Part shown: one piece after another, positions 51,060-60,763 of the stretch | Layout of the letters: every line of letters begins with the position of its first letter | Position numbering within the stretch: the stretch's first letter is position 1 | NCBI RefSeq assembly: GCF_033344935.1 | Contig: NZ_JAWPMM010000001.1 | Span: 1,164,001 to 1,228,000, forward strand | DNA length: 64,000 bases | From: Reichenbachiella sp. | GTDB lineage: Bacteria; Bacteroidota; Bacteroidia; Cytophagales; Cyclobacteriaceae | Direction: 5' to 3' | Program-made: the position numbers and the translations under genes | Notes under the pieces: generated by a model | What the model saw: only the letters and a program-made list of their open reading frames with translations | Told to the model about the DNA's origin: nothing | Databases searched by the model: none

Positions 51060-51064
51060 AATAG

Positions 51065-51355
51065 ATGCTCTCCCTACGACCCACCTGCGAAAACTGCAAC
51101 AAGCCACTACCACCTAATAGCACAGAAGCCATGATCTGTAGTTATGAATGTACATTCTGCTCAGAATGTGTGAAAGAGGTACTGCACAATGTCTGCCCCA
51201 ACTGTGGCGGAGGTTTTGAAAATAGACCCATCAGACCAAGTGCAGGACTTCAGAAGCATCCTGCTAGCCAAGACGTGGTATTTAAGCCCGTAGATCAAGC
51301 GGCCTTCCAACCGCTCATGGAGAAAAACCAGAATATTCGACCAGAGGAAAGGTAG
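51065..51355 (+). CDS. DUF1272 zinc-ribbon protein
   Basis: A 96-residue protein whose first 60 residues match DUF1272 (PF06906) closely: LRPTCENCNKPLPP, then MICSYECTFCSECVKEVLHNVCPNCGG. Eight cysteines form two zinc-binding sets, as expected. The tail (residues 60-96) is not conserved and is proline- and glutamine-rich. The function of the family is unknown. It is cytosolic. It starts 5 bases after the YARHG gene, so the two may share a transcript, but no shared role is known. Confidence 0.88.
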   Translation: MLSLRPTCENCNKPLPPNSTEAMICSYECTFCSECVKEVLHNVCPNCGGGFENRPIRPSAGLQKHPASQDVVFKPVDQAAFQPLMEKNQNIRPEER

Positions 51356-51394
51356 TTTTTTATTTTGGTATTAAATTGTTGAATAGTTAGGCCT

Positions 51395-51470
51395 GAGGCC
51401 TGACGAACATTGTTTTTTTAGCCCTTGTTGGTCTTGTCCAGATGGGATGCCTTTGGCATGATCAACAAAT
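51395..51470. repeat. Possible repeat element with nested inverted repeats
   Basis: TTGTTGGTCTTG (51425-51436) and CATGATCAACAA (51457-51468) pair at 10 of 12 positions, with ATGCC-TTT-GGCAT (51447-51459) nested inside. Just upstream AGGCCTG occurs twice in tandem. No other copy was found in the window. It lies in the gap before the M3 peptidase gene and could simply be a weak terminator region. Confidence 0.25.
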
Positions 51471-51494
51471 ATGTACTTCAAACCATTTCCAAAA

Positions 51495-53543
51495 ATGAAA
51501 TTTTTATACTGTCTTTCTATTCTTAGTGTTGTATTCGCCTGTCAACCTTCAGAAACTACCGAAACAATCGACAATCCTTTTGTTGTCGAGCTCAACGAAC
51601 TCGTTGATTTTGCCAACGTTACTGCCACTGATGTGGAAGCTTATGGCACCTATACTATCAATCAGTCTGCACAAGCAGTAGAGCAGATCAAGGCGGCAAG
51701 TACCCCTACATTTGCCAATATATTCGAAGCCTTCGATGATATCAGCAACAGCGCAGCCACTGCCTCCAACAAGACTTTTCTGATGTACTGGACTTCGCCT
51801 GATTCATTGATAAGAGCGACTGGCTTAGAAACCTACAAAAGAATCGATTCCTTGTTTAGAAGTGTGTATTCGGATAAGGACCTTTACAATAAGATGGTCA
51901 GTTTCAAAGAGACGGATGACTACGCAAGTTTGTCCCCTAAGAAAAAGCTATTGGTAGATGATTTGATTGATGGTTTTGAATTGTCCGGCGTGGGGTTGAA
52001 TGCGGAAGATTTGGCTACTTATAAAAAATTGAACGAAGAGATCAATGACTTGACCTCGGAATATGCTACCAATATGAATACCGCAAACGAAATATTAGTA
52101 TTGAATGAGGTGGGCGCAGAAGGGCTTCCTGAAAATTTCAAAAAAACCTATGCCATAGGTGAAGGCAGGTATGAAATACCAGTAATCAATGCCACCAACG
52201 GGCCTGTGATGAAAAATGCTTCCAGAGAAATGACAAGGAAGAATTACTACGTCAAGTTTAACAACCGAGCGGCCGACAGCAACCTGGCTATTCTTGATGA
52301 ACTGGTACAGAAAAGATATGAGCTCGCACAATTGATGGGTTATGATACTTACGCCGATTACAATCTCGTGCCCAAAATGGCCAAGAATCCAACCAATGTA
52401 TGGGACTTCGTGAATGGTTTAGTGGAGGCAAGTAAGGGCAAAGCGATTTCGGATCTCAAAGAACTGGATCAAGCAAGAGCCACGTATAGCAATGGAGCCG
52501 ATGAGGCTTTGGACAGTTGGGATATGTCTTATTACAAAAATGAAATACTGAAAAACGAATACAATGTAGACCCCGAAGAAATCAGAAACTATTTGCCTAT
52601 GGACGAATGTCTCAAAGGTATGTTTGCTGTATACCAGAACTTACTGAATTATGAATTCAAAAAGGTAGAAAATGGCAGCGTATGGCACGAAGAAGTAGAG
52701 ATGTATGAGGTCTTTGAGGCGGGCAATCTAAAAGGACGTTTTTATCTGGATCTTTATCCACGGCCAAACAAAGAGACTTGGTTTTACTGTGTGCCGCTTG
52801 TGAGCGGAAAGCAAAAGCCTAAAGGTTATGAAGTGCCTGAAGCCATGTTATTAGGCAATTTCACCAGGCCTACAGAGACCCTTCCATCGCTATTGAGTCA
52901 CAACGAATTGAGTACATTGTTTCACGAGTTTGGTCACATCATGGACCAGATGGCCTATACTGGAGAGTATTCACTTCAGCACGATTCGAAATCTGATTTT
53001 ACTGAGGCGATGTCTCAAATTTTCGAAAACTGGATTTGGGATTATGAAACAGTGAGTTCTTTTGCGAAGCACTATGAAACTGGAGAGGTACTACCGAAAG
53101 AAACTTTTGACAATATGTTGAAAGCCAAAAATGTCGCTTCAGGATATTCTGCTATCGGCTCACTAAGGAATTGTATGTATGATCTCAACCTCTACAATCT
53201 GTATGATCCGAACAACAAAATACCTACGGATGATCTTTGGAAGAAGATCGATAATGAGCTGGGTATAAAGGATTTTTATGTGGAAGGTACGCACAAGCAG
53301 GCCAGCTGGATTCATATCAATACGCACCCGGTGTATTATTATGGATATTTGTGGTCCGATGTATATGCGCAGGACATGTTTAGCGTATTCGAAAAGAATG
53401 GACTACAAGATCAAGCCACTGGGGTGAAATACCGAAAGTTGATTTTGGCCAACGGCTCTCAAAGAGACATTGTTGAAGCTGTTGAGGAGTTTCTTGGGCG
53501 CCCATCAAACAATGAAGCTTATATGAAGAGCTTGGGACTGTAA
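51495..53543 (+). CDS. M3-family metallopeptidase lipoprotein
   Basis: A 682-residue lipoprotein from the ATG at 51495, chosen over 51471 because it gives the lipobox SVVFAC. The zinc site is HEFGH (residues 477-481), followed about 25 residues on by the third ligand Glu in SDFTEAMSQIFENW. The C-terminal block WSDVYAQDMFSVFEKNGLQD is also typical. M3 enzymes (thimet oligopeptidase, Dcp, OpdA) cut short peptides and usually do not attack folded proteins. E. coli Dcp and OpdA are soluble. A lipid-anchored form that trims peptides in the periplasm is common in Bacteroidota. The S41-type protease gene follows after 12 bases. Confidence 0.9.
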   Translation: MKFLYCLSILSVVFACQPSETTETIDNPFVVELNELVDFANVTATDVEAYGTYTINQSAQAVEQIKAASTPTFANIFEAFDDISNSAATASNKTFLMYWTSPDSLIRATGLETYKRIDSLFRSVYSDKDLYNKMVSFKETDDYASLSPKKKLLVDDLIDGFELSGVGLNAEDLATYKKLNEEINDLTSEYATNMNTANEILVLNEVGAEGLPENFKKTYAIGEGRYEIPVINATNGPVMKNASREMTRKNYYVKFNNRAADSNLAILDELVQKRYELAQLMGYDTYADYNLVPKMAKNPTNVWDFVNGLVEASKGKAISDLKELDQARATYSNGADEALDSWDMSYYKNEILKNEYNVDPEEIRNYLPMDECLKGMFAVYQNLLNYEFKKVENGSVWHEEVEMYEVFEAGNLKGRFYLDLYPRPNKETWFYCVPLVSGKQKPKGYEVPEAMLLGNFTRPTETLPSLLSHNELSTLFHEFGHIMDQMAYTGEYSLQHDSKSDFTEAMSQIFENWIWDYETVSSFAKHYETGEVLPKETFDNMLKAKNVASGYSAIGSLRNCMYDLNLYNLYDPNNKIPTDDLWKKIDNELGIKDFYVEGTHKQASWIHINTHPVYYYGYLWSDVYAQDMFSVFEKNGLQDQATGVKYRKLILANGSQRDIVEAVEEFLGRPSNNEAYMKSLGL

Positions 53544-53555
53544 TTCCGTTTGTCA

Positions 53556-54974
53556 ATGGTGAGATTGTTTGTGATTTTTATTGGTGTAGTCCTGTCAATT
53601 CGGGTTTCTGCTCAGAAGTCTAGCAGTTATCAAGAAGATTTTCAGATTTATAAAAAAGCCCTCTTAGAAACACACCCCTCGCTGTATCGATTTACACCTC
53701 AAAAACAATTTGATGCCGTATTAGATTCGGTAGAAAGTACCATAGACAGTGAAACTACCGAGTGGGAGTTTTTCCGAGCTTTACATCTTGTTCATACCAT
53801 GATTCGCGAAAGTCATTCTTTTCTTGGCGTTCCTAATCAGCTAATGAGAAAAGCCACTTCTGCTAAGTTGTTTCCTCTGCAGGTTTGGATAACAGAAAGC
53901 AAAATGCTAATCACTGGGTCAAGAGAGGAATCTTATGCGCATTTGGTGGGCCAGGAAATAGTAAGTATCAATGGGCAATCTGTGAAATCGTTGGTTCAAA
54001 CATTGGAGACTTTTTCTCTGTTGAATACTGGCTACAACAATTCAGCGATCTACAAAGAGCTCTCTGGCTTCAACAACTTCGCTTTTGCCTATTATTTTTT
54101 TGTGAGTAAAGCCGAATCCTTTGAATTAGTTTATGGATCAGATGAAAAATTGCAGAGCGAAACGCTAGCCGGCAGCAAGAAGGGTTTGAAAGGTGAATAC
54201 CCTCAGTTTCCTGATGAGCCCAAGCCGCCATTTTCTCTGAAAATAGACGAAAGTAAAAGTATGGCTCAACTGACTATTTCGACTTTTGCTTATTGGGTAG
54301 TGGGTAAAAAACAAGAGGATTATCAGGAGTTTTTTGAAAACTGCTTTACTGAATTAGAAGAAAAGAATATTAAGCACCTCATTATTGATGTTTCGAATAA
54401 TCGGGGAGGGGAGGAAATGATCGGCGCAGAATTTTTGACGTACTTCATAGATCAGCCTTTTCGGCTTTATAGACAGGTAAGTGCGAAAACGCTCGACTAT
54501 AGTTGTATCAACCGCCTCCCGAATTCGTCCAGGCCCAAGTTTTCAAATAATGATTTCATCGACTGCGACTCTATCTATGTTTTGAAGAAAGGAGATATTC
54601 TAAAGACTTTTGAACCCAAGCAAGAACATCGATTTACTGGAAATGTTTACTTCATTGCCAGCGGCAGGTCTAGGTCAGCCACCAATATCTTATTGTCACT
54701 GGCAAAATCCCATGATCTGGGGATCATCATAGGACAAGAGTCTGGAGGTGCTTCCCAAGATTTGGATGGAAGATGGAGAGTTAAGTTCAACTTGCCTTTT
54801 TCAAACGTATTTGTTTCTTATCCAGTTTGGCGACTTGAAATAGATTCAGAAAATCAAAACCCAAGGCGTGGAGTGATTCCGGATTTTGTTGTGGATAGAA
54901 GCAATGAAGATGTATTGTCAGGGAGAGAGCCTGAGCTGGATTTTGTTTACCAACTCATCCAAAATGAACAGTAG
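53556..54974 (+). CDS. S41-family (tail-specific-like) peptidase
   Basis: A 472-residue exported protein from the ATG at 53556. A TTG two codons earlier is also in frame. Signal peptide to SIRVSAQ (residue 20). The N-terminal cap is helical. An embedded PDZ-like stretch (LVGQEIVSINGQSVKSLV) lies near residue 130. The protease core has IIDVSNNRGGEEMIGAEFLTY and FIASGRSRSATNILLSLAKSH, where Ser of RSAT is the probable nucleophile, then GQESGGAS. This follows the S41 pattern of non-CtpA members. The Lys of the classical CtpA Ser-Lys dyad was not identified. It is probably co-transcribed with the M3 peptidase gene. Confidence 0.8.
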   Translation: MVRLFVIFIGVVLSIRVSAQKSSSYQEDFQIYKKALLETHPSLYRFTPQKQFDAVLDSVESTIDSETTEWEFFRALHLVHTMIRESHSFLGVPNQLMRKATSAKLFPLQVWITESKMLITGSREESYAHLVGQEIVSINGQSVKSLVQTLETFSLLNTGYNNSAIYKELSGFNNFAFAYYFFVSKAESFELVYGSDEKLQSETLAGSKKGLKGEYPQFPDEPKPPFSLKIDESKSMAQLTISTFAYWVVGKKQEDYQEFFENCFTELEEKNIKHLIIDVSNNRGGEEMIGAEFLTYFIDQPFRLYRQVSAKTLDYSCINRLPNSSRPKFSNNDFIDCDSIYVLKKGDILKTFEPKQEHRFTGNVYFIASGRSRSATNILLSLAKSHDLGIIIGQESGGASQDLDGRWRVKFNLPFSNVFVSYPVWRLEIDSENQNPRRGVIPDFVVDRSNEDVLSGREPELDFVYQLIQNEQ

Positions 54975-55010
54975 CAGTTTGTTCTGGAGTTGAATCCAGA
55001 TTGGATAAAC

Positions 55011-57029
55011 CTATTGATCGTCGAACTGACTGTCAATATCTTGTTCTACTTTGATAGCAGGTCGATAGATTTCAAATTCAACCCTTCGGTTAAGCTTGCG
55101 ATCTTCCTCGGTCACTTCTTCCACAATAGGTTGTGAACTTCCGTAGCCGTTGAATTCGACTCGATTAGACCCTACGCCACCAAAAATGACCACATAATCT
55201 CTAATGGTTTGCGCACGATCTTTGGATAGTTGCAGATTCAGATCGTCCGATCCGTATTTGTCCGTGTGGCCTGAAATCCGCAGATAGAAATCGGGATTGT
55301 CATACATGAAGTTGATGATCTTATTCAAGTCGCCATACATTTCCACTTTCAAATTGGCTTGACCGGCATCAAATTCAATGGATTCGAATTTAACCTTACT
55401 CGCAATCGGTTCGGTGACTTCATGGAATTGAACGGGTCCATCCAGATAGAACATCTCTTCTATTCTAAAGAATTCATCCCCCTGAATGATAAGCAAGTAG
55501 TTCCTATGATTGATCAAATCAAATTCAAAACTACCGTCAGGCCGTAAGTACTTAGGTGCCACCGCTGTGCCTTCATCCAAATCTATCACAGACACAATAC
55601 CCGTAAATGGCTTTCCCGTCAAGGAGTCTGTCAATGAACCAGATATTTTGGTTAATGCATCTGGCTGTGCTTCCATCGGAAGTGGAAAAGAATACAGATC
55701 CAACATATTCAGATCATGCGTAGCAGATCTGGAATAGAACAAATCTTTGGATTCCGAATCAATAGAAAAGTAGAATTCACTACCCCTCCCATTCACCAAA
55801 GGACCAATATTGATTGGTTCACTCCATTGATTGTTTTCGTGATAGGTTTTGTAAATGTCAAACTCCCCAAACTTGAATAGCTGTCCGTTAGAGCTGAAAA
55901 ATAAAACTTCATGATTAGGGTGGTAGAATGGGCTTACTTCATTTTTCCTTGTGTTCACTACTGGCCCAAGGTTCTGAGCCGGCATCCATTCATTCTTGTC
56001 ATTTTTGTAGGTGAAATAGATGTCTGACAAGCCAAAACCGCCGATCCTGTCGGAGGCGAAATAAAGGGTGTCTTCCGTGTGAGATAAGCTCGGGTGGGAA
56101 TCCCAACTGACACTATTCACAGTAAAGCCAATATTTTCAATATCAGTCCAAACACTGTCTGCATTCAGTTTAGCAATAAAGATGTCACAATTGCCCATGG
56201 ATCCGGGAGAGTCGCACCTTGAGAAGAAAAGTGTCTTACCGTCCTTGGAGATACATGCCGACCCTTCATTGTACTGTGTATTGATTTCTTTTAAGTCTGT
56301 ACTCAGCTCCCAATAGCCATCGTTCTTCACTGAGATGAAGAGATCTTCATTTTTTCTATAAGTCAATCCCTGAAAGCGTTCATTCCTCTTGGAGGTAAAA
56401 ATCATTACTTGATTGCCCATGCCCAAAGTAGGGGCATAGTCTGCATGTCTTGAGTTTATCTTCCTTCCCATGTTTAGCAATACGCCTCGTGGGGGACGAA
56501 TGGTATCAATAGCTTTTCTATGTTCCACCAGCTTGTAGTAGTAATCTAGCGGAACAAAATTGTCAGTCTCTTGGGTATTGAGTGAATCATAGTATAATTC
56601 GATTTCCCGGATGTCGATACTTTGATGATGGTGTCTGAGTACTAATTTGTAAAGTGCGCGAGCTTCTTCTTCTGTGCCATATACTTCTGTCAATTTGGCC
56701 AGTCGCCAAATCCAGTAGGTGTCCACATAAAAATTTCTGATGCCAAATTGCATGACATAATGTTGAAGTGCTGGATAGAGTTCGGCCCAATTTTTTTCCG
56801 ACTCCAATTTTTTGATGTGGTTCAATTTCGATTTGTCATAGTATTCGTTGACAACATTGATGTTTTTGAAGTTGTAAATACTGAACTCACCTTCCGTACC
56901 TAAGGTGTCGATCTGCAAAAGGGCGCTGCTTTCCTTTTTTTTACCCAATAGCTGAGCATTTGACGATGTATAGGTCAGGACCAGAACACTCAGTAGCAAG
57001 AAGATATTTTGGGATAAAAATTTAATCAA
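55011..57029 (-). CDS. OmpA-family protein with TPR, PD40 propeller and CRD (PorE-like)
   Basis: A 672-residue envelope protein with an N-terminal signal peptide (to TSSNAQ, residue 26). Helical TPR-like repeats span about 70-170. A PD40 beta-propeller spans about 195-445, with repeated DGKTLFFSRCDSPG- and DTLYFASDRIGGFG-type blades. A carboxypeptidase-regulatory-like domain starts near 463 (SGSLTDSLTGKPFTGIVSV), and an OmpA peptidoglycan-binding domain near 560-660 (LRISGHTDKYGSDDLNLQLS). This order matches Porphyromonas PorE, the T9SS component tying the secretion ring to the cell wall. Other Bacteroidota OmpA proteins share the layout, so the T9SS role is likely but not certain. Confidence 0.8.
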   Translation of the reverse strand: MIKFLSQNIFLLLSVLVLTYTSSNAQLLGKKKESSALLQIDTLGTEGEFSIYNFKNINVVNEYYDKSKLNHIKKLESEKNWAELYPALQHYVMQFGIRNFYVDTYWIWRLAKLTEVYGTEEEARALYKLVLRHHHQSIDIREIELYYDSLNTQETDNFVPLDYYYKLVEHRKAIDTIRPPRGVLLNMGRKINSRHADYAPTLGMGNQVMIFTSKRNERFQGLTYRKNEDLFISVKNDGYWELSTDLKEINTQYNEGSACISKDGKTLFFSRCDSPGSMGNCDIFIAKLNADSVWTDIENIGFTVNSVSWDSHPSLSHTEDTLYFASDRIGGFGLSDIYFTYKNDKNEWMPAQNLGPVVNTRKNEVSPFYHPNHEVLFFSSNGQLFKFGEFDIYKTYHENNQWSEPINIGPLVNGRGSEFYFSIDSESKDLFYSRSATHDLNMLDLYSFPLPMEAQPDALTKISGSLTDSLTGKPFTGIVSVIDLDEGTAVAPKYLRPDGSFEFDLINHRNYLLIIQGDEFFRIEEMFYLDGPVQFHEVTEPIASKVKFESIEFDAGQANLKVEMYGDLNKIINFMYDNPDFYLRISGHTDKYGSDDLNLQLSKDRAQTIRDYVVIFGGVGSNRVEFNGYGSSQPIVEEVTEEDRKLNRRVEFEIYRPAIKVEQDIDSQFDDQ

Positions 57030-57250
57030 TTAAAATTCCTTTTTTCGTTACATGCACATCAGCTATCTTAAGTTTGATTAGGATCGCGTCAGGTTTTTCA
57101 AATTTAGTACAGGCAACATTGATAACGAATGAAAGCCACAATTAAATATAGTTAGTTTGGCATACCGATTGTAATTATAGTACGTCTAAAAAATAGACCA
57201 GCTGTTGAAGTGCAATTGTGCCAATATGACAGCATTGGAGCGAATAGTTT

Positions 57251-59722
57251 ATGGAGTTGAATAATTTTTATAATTCTTATCTTTTTTCGGAGTTGGCAAG
57301 TGAAGATGCGGAAGAACTCATACCGCTGGATTTAACTGGAGAAGATGATGAATTGGATCCGGCGGATCTACCCGAAGAGCTACCTATTTTACCTTTAAAA
57401 AATGCGGTTTTATTTCCAGGAGTAGTTATTCCAATTACGGTAGGGAGATCAAAATCCATCCGGTTGGTAAAGAAAGCCTATCGAACGAATAAGATCATAG
57501 GTGTGGCCGCTCAGATGAACGCCAGCGCAGAAGACCCAGGGGAAAAAGAGATATATAAAGTTGGTACTGTTGCCAAAATATTGAAGATGTTGGTTTTGCC
57601 TGATGGAAACACCACCATTATCATTCAAGGCAAAAGTCGAATGGAGATCAAACAGGTGGTGCAGGAGAATCCTTACCTCACGGCCAAAGTGGATTTGCTG
57701 ACGGAAAACTTCATTGAAGATGAAAATAAAGAAACAGTTGCCATCATTTATTCTCTGAAAGATGCAGCGAAGAAGATATTAAAACTGAATCCTGAAATTC
57801 CGAAGGAGGCACAGGCGGCCTTGGAAAACATCAATAGTTTCAAGTTTTTGACTCACTTCTTATGCTCTAACATTAACACAGAAGTTAAGGATAAGCAGAA
57901 GTTGCTTGAGATCAACGACGGCAACAAAAGAGCGGAGGCGCTTTTGAAATACATGCTCAAGGATATTCAGGTGCTGGAGCTCAAGCATGAAATTCATGAC
58001 AAAGTGAATACCGATATCGACCAGCAGCAAAGAGATTATTATTTGCGACAGCAAATGAAGGTGTTGCAAGATGAGCTAGGTCAAGGCGGAGCAGAGCAGG
58101 AGTTAGAGGAACTGAGATCCAAGGGCCTGAAGAAAAACTGGCCGGAGGAAGTGGCGCAACATTTCGATAAAGAGTTAGGCAAGATTGAGCGAATGAATCC
58201 AATGGCTGCTGAGTATCCAGTCGCTATGAACTACGCCGAGCTGTTGGTAGAACTGCCATGGAATGATATTTCAGAAGACAATTTTGATCTCAAACGCGCC
58301 AAAAAAATATTGGATCAAGACCACTTCGGTCTTGAAAAAGTAAAGGACCGTATCATTGAGTATTTAGCCGTACGCAAGTTGAAGAACGATCTGAAGGGAC
58401 CGATTTTGTGTTTGTTTGGCCCTCCTGGTGTTGGTAAAACCTCTTTGGGTAAATCCATTGCCAAAGCCTTGAATAGAGAGTACGTGAGGATGTCTCTTGG
58501 TGGTGTACACGATGAAGCTGAGATTCGAGGGCACAGAAAAACCTACATTGGCGCCATGCCAGGTAAGGTGATTCAAAACATTAATAAGGCTAAATATTCC
58601 AACCCGGTATTTGTATTGGATGAAATTGATAAGGTGTCTTCTGACTTTAGAGGAGACCCATCTTCTGCTTTGCTTGAAGTATTGGATCCTGAGCAGAATG
58701 AGGCGTTCAAGGATAATTTCCTTGAGGTAGAATACGATTTGTCAAAAGTCCTTTTTATAGCTACTGCTAACTCTTTGGATACCATTCAACCAGCCTTGCG
58801 AGATAGAATGGAAATCATCGAGATTACAGGATATACTTTAGAAGAAAAGATTCAAATCGCCAAGAAGCATTTGCTACCAAAGCAGTTGGAAGAGCATGGT
58901 TTGAAGTCAAACCAATTATCCATGGATAAAAAGGCTTTCTCGAAACTGGTGGATGATTATACTCGCGAATCAGGTGTTAGAAACTTAGAGCGAAAAGTGG
59001 GCGCAGTAGTACGAGACGCAGCCAAGTCCATCGCAATGGAGGAGGAGTATCAAAAGAAAGTAACTCCAGACGAAATCAGAAGGATTCTTGGTGCAGAGGT
59101 ATTCGACAAAGAGCTTTACCAGGACAACAAACATGCGGGTGTAGTAACCGGATTGGCTTGGACTTCGGTAGGAGGAGAAATCTTATTCATAGAATCTAGT
59201 TTGAGCAGAGGAAAAGGAAAATTGACTCTTTCTGGTCAACTAGGTGATGTAATGAAAGAATCTGCGATGACGGCTTTGTCTTATCTGAAGTCAAATGCTG
59301 AGAAGCTAGGGTTGGATTATCGTGTGTTCGATAATTATGATTTGCATATACACGTGCCCGCTGGAGCTGTACCTAAGGATGGTCCGTCAGCTGGTATCAC
59401 AATGCTTACTTCATTGGCTTCCGTGTTTACACAACGAAAAGTAAAGCAGAAGTTGGCCATGACTGGTGAAATTACACTGCGTGGAAAGGTACTTCCTGTT
59501 GGAGGCATTAAGGAGAAGATTCTCGCTGCAAAAAGAGCCGGTATTAAAGAGATTATCCTTTGCCAAAAGAACAAGAAGGATATTGATGAAATAGATGATA
59601 GATACGTTAAGGATCTGAAGTTTCACTTTGCAGAAACCGTAGAAGAAGTATTGGAGGTGGCCTTATTGACGCAGAAAGTGCCGAATGCCATGGAATTAGT
59701 TACTGTTGAGCAAAAGGCCTAA
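57251..59722 (+). CDS. lon: ATP-dependent Lon protease
   Basis: An 823-residue AAA+ protease of the LonA group that removes misfolded and regulatory proteins in the cytosol. The N-terminal substrate-binding domain (about 42-250) begins ELPILPLKNAVLFPGVVIPI. Walker A is GPPGVGKT (390-397). The protease domain has the catalytic Ser713 in PKDGPSAGITM and Lys756 in GGIKEK, spaced 43 residues as in E. coli (679/722). Length and order are normal. The acidic first 40 residues are lineage-typical. It lies divergent from the PorE-like gene across 221 bases and is followed by porQ after 26 bases. Confidence 0.97.
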   Translation: MELNNFYNSYLFSELASEDAEELIPLDLTGEDDELDPADLPEELPILPLKNAVLFPGVVIPITVGRSKSIRLVKKAYRTNKIIGVAAQMNASAEDPGEKEIYKVGTVAKILKMLVLPDGNTTIIIQGKSRMEIKQVVQENPYLTAKVDLLTENFIEDENKETVAIIYSLKDAAKKILKLNPEIPKEAQAALENINSFKFLTHFLCSNINTEVKDKQKLLEINDGNKRAEALLKYMLKDIQVLELKHEIHDKVNTDIDQQQRDYYLRQQMKVLQDELGQGGAEQELEELRSKGLKKNWPEEVAQHFDKELGKIERMNPMAAEYPVAMNYAELLVELPWNDISEDNFDLKRAKKILDQDHFGLEKVKDRIIEYLAVRKLKNDLKGPILCLFGPPGVGKTSLGKSIAKALNREYVRMSLGGVHDEAEIRGHRKTYIGAMPGKVIQNINKAKYSNPVFVLDEIDKVSSDFRGDPSSALLEVLDPEQNEAFKDNFLEVEYDLSKVLFIATANSLDTIQPALRDRMEIIEITGYTLEEKIQIAKKHLLPKQLEEHGLKSNQLSMDKKAFSKLVDDYTRESGVRNLERKVGAVVRDAAKSIAMEEEYQKKVTPDEIRRILGAEVFDKELYQDNKHAGVVTGLAWTSVGGEILFIESSLSRGKGKLTLSGQLGDVMKESAMTALSYLKSNAEKLGLDYRVFDNYDLHIHVPAGAVPKDGPSAGITMLTSLASVFTQRKVKQKLAMTGEITLRGKVLPVGGIKEKILAAKRAGIKEIILCQKNKKDIDEIDDRYVKDLKFHFAETVEEVLEVALLTQKVPNAMELVTVEQKA

Positions 59723-59748
59723 TCAAAGTCTCTCTTCTACTTAAGAAT

Positions 59749-60762
59749 ATGAATATGAAAAAACCTGCTTTTATCTTTTTATTATGGATTCAAGCAGGTT
59801 TTTTGTTTGCTCAGTTGGACAATTCGTTTCAATTTTTGAACCTGCCTATTGGCGCACGAGTGGCTGGTTTAGGGGGAGTGATTAGTTCATCTACGGATGA
59901 GGATGTTAATCTTTTTTTAACCAATCCTGCACTGCTAGACTCTGCCAATGATAATCATGTTTCTTGGAGTCATTTGGGGTTTTATGCTGACGTAAAGTAC
60001 AATACATTGGCCTATGCTAAGACCTTTGAAAAGGCCGGTACATTTGGAGTAGGAATCCAACACTTGGGCTATGGTTCTATCGATAGTTATGATGCATCTG
60101 GAAATTCGGTAGGCAGTTTTGACGCTAGCGAGACTGCAGTGGTTGTTTCTCACAGTCATCAGCTGAGTGTTTTTAAATTGGGGGCCAATTTGAAATATGT
60201 TTATTCTGGCATATACACTTACAACAGTTCGGTATTAGCCATGGATATTGGTGGAGCATTTATTCATCCAGAGAAAGAATTCATGGTTTCTGTTTTGTTT
60301 AAAAACCTTGGCTTCGTCATGTCTGAATATTCGGACACCGCAGACTCATCGTTGCCCACTGATTTGCAAATTGGTCTAACGTTTAAACCAGAGCACATGC
60401 CATTTAGATTCTCGTTTACTGGATTCAACCTGCTCAATCCAAATGAAAATTATTACGATGAAAATCTGGACGAAGAAAAGCCTGGAATTGGAGATCGGGT
60501 ATTCCGCCATTTGAATATTGGAACAGAAATACTGTTCAGCCGTAATTTTAATATTCGACTGGGATATAATCATCAGGTAAGAAAGGAGTTGAGTTTGTCT
60601 GAAAAATCAGGATTGTCTGGGATGTCTATGGGCCTGATGGCAAGGATTAAAGCTTTTGAGCTTTCTTATACGTTTACCACGTATCATGTGGATAGTGGGA
60701 GAAGTTATTTCACCCTTACGAGTAATTTGAATAGAGTATTTAAGAAAAAGTCAATCATATAA
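59749..60762 (+). CDS. porQ: Type IX secretion protein PorQ
   Basis: A 337-residue outer-membrane beta-barrel with a signal peptide (to LFAQ, residue 22). The start of the mature chain, FQFLNLPIGARVAGLGG, then the DEDVNLFLTNPALLDS block, are hallmarks of PorQ, related to the FadL/PorV barrel family. With PorZ and PorU, PorQ belongs to the attachment complex that links secreted T9SS cargo to surface A-LPS in Porphyromonas. Here it is followed by hslU after 1 base and preceded by lon. Apart from the PorE-like gene across lon, no other T9SS gene is nearby. Confidence 0.88.
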   Translation: MNMKKPAFIFLLWIQAGFLFAQLDNSFQFLNLPIGARVAGLGGVISSSTDEDVNLFLTNPALLDSANDNHVSWSHLGFYADVKYNTLAYAKTFEKAGTFGVGIQHLGYGSIDSYDASGNSVGSFDASETAVVVSHSHQLSVFKLGANLKYVYSGIYTYNSSVLAMDIGGAFIHPEKEFMVSVLFKNLGFVMSEYSDTADSSLPTDLQIGLTFKPEHMPFRFSFTGFNLLNPNENYYDENLDEEKPGIGDRVFRHLNIGTEILFSRNFNIRLGYNHQVRKELSLSEKSGLSGMSMGLMARIKAFELSYTFTTYHVDSGRSYFTLTSNLNRVFKKKSII

Positions 60763-60763
60763 A

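Noticed and set aside
57158-57173. Sigma-54-like site TGGCAT-N5-TTGTA upstream of lon, with TGCCA-N3-TGACA further on
   Set aside because: The -12 GC is GT and the -24 block has one more mismatch. This is too weak to call without conservation data.
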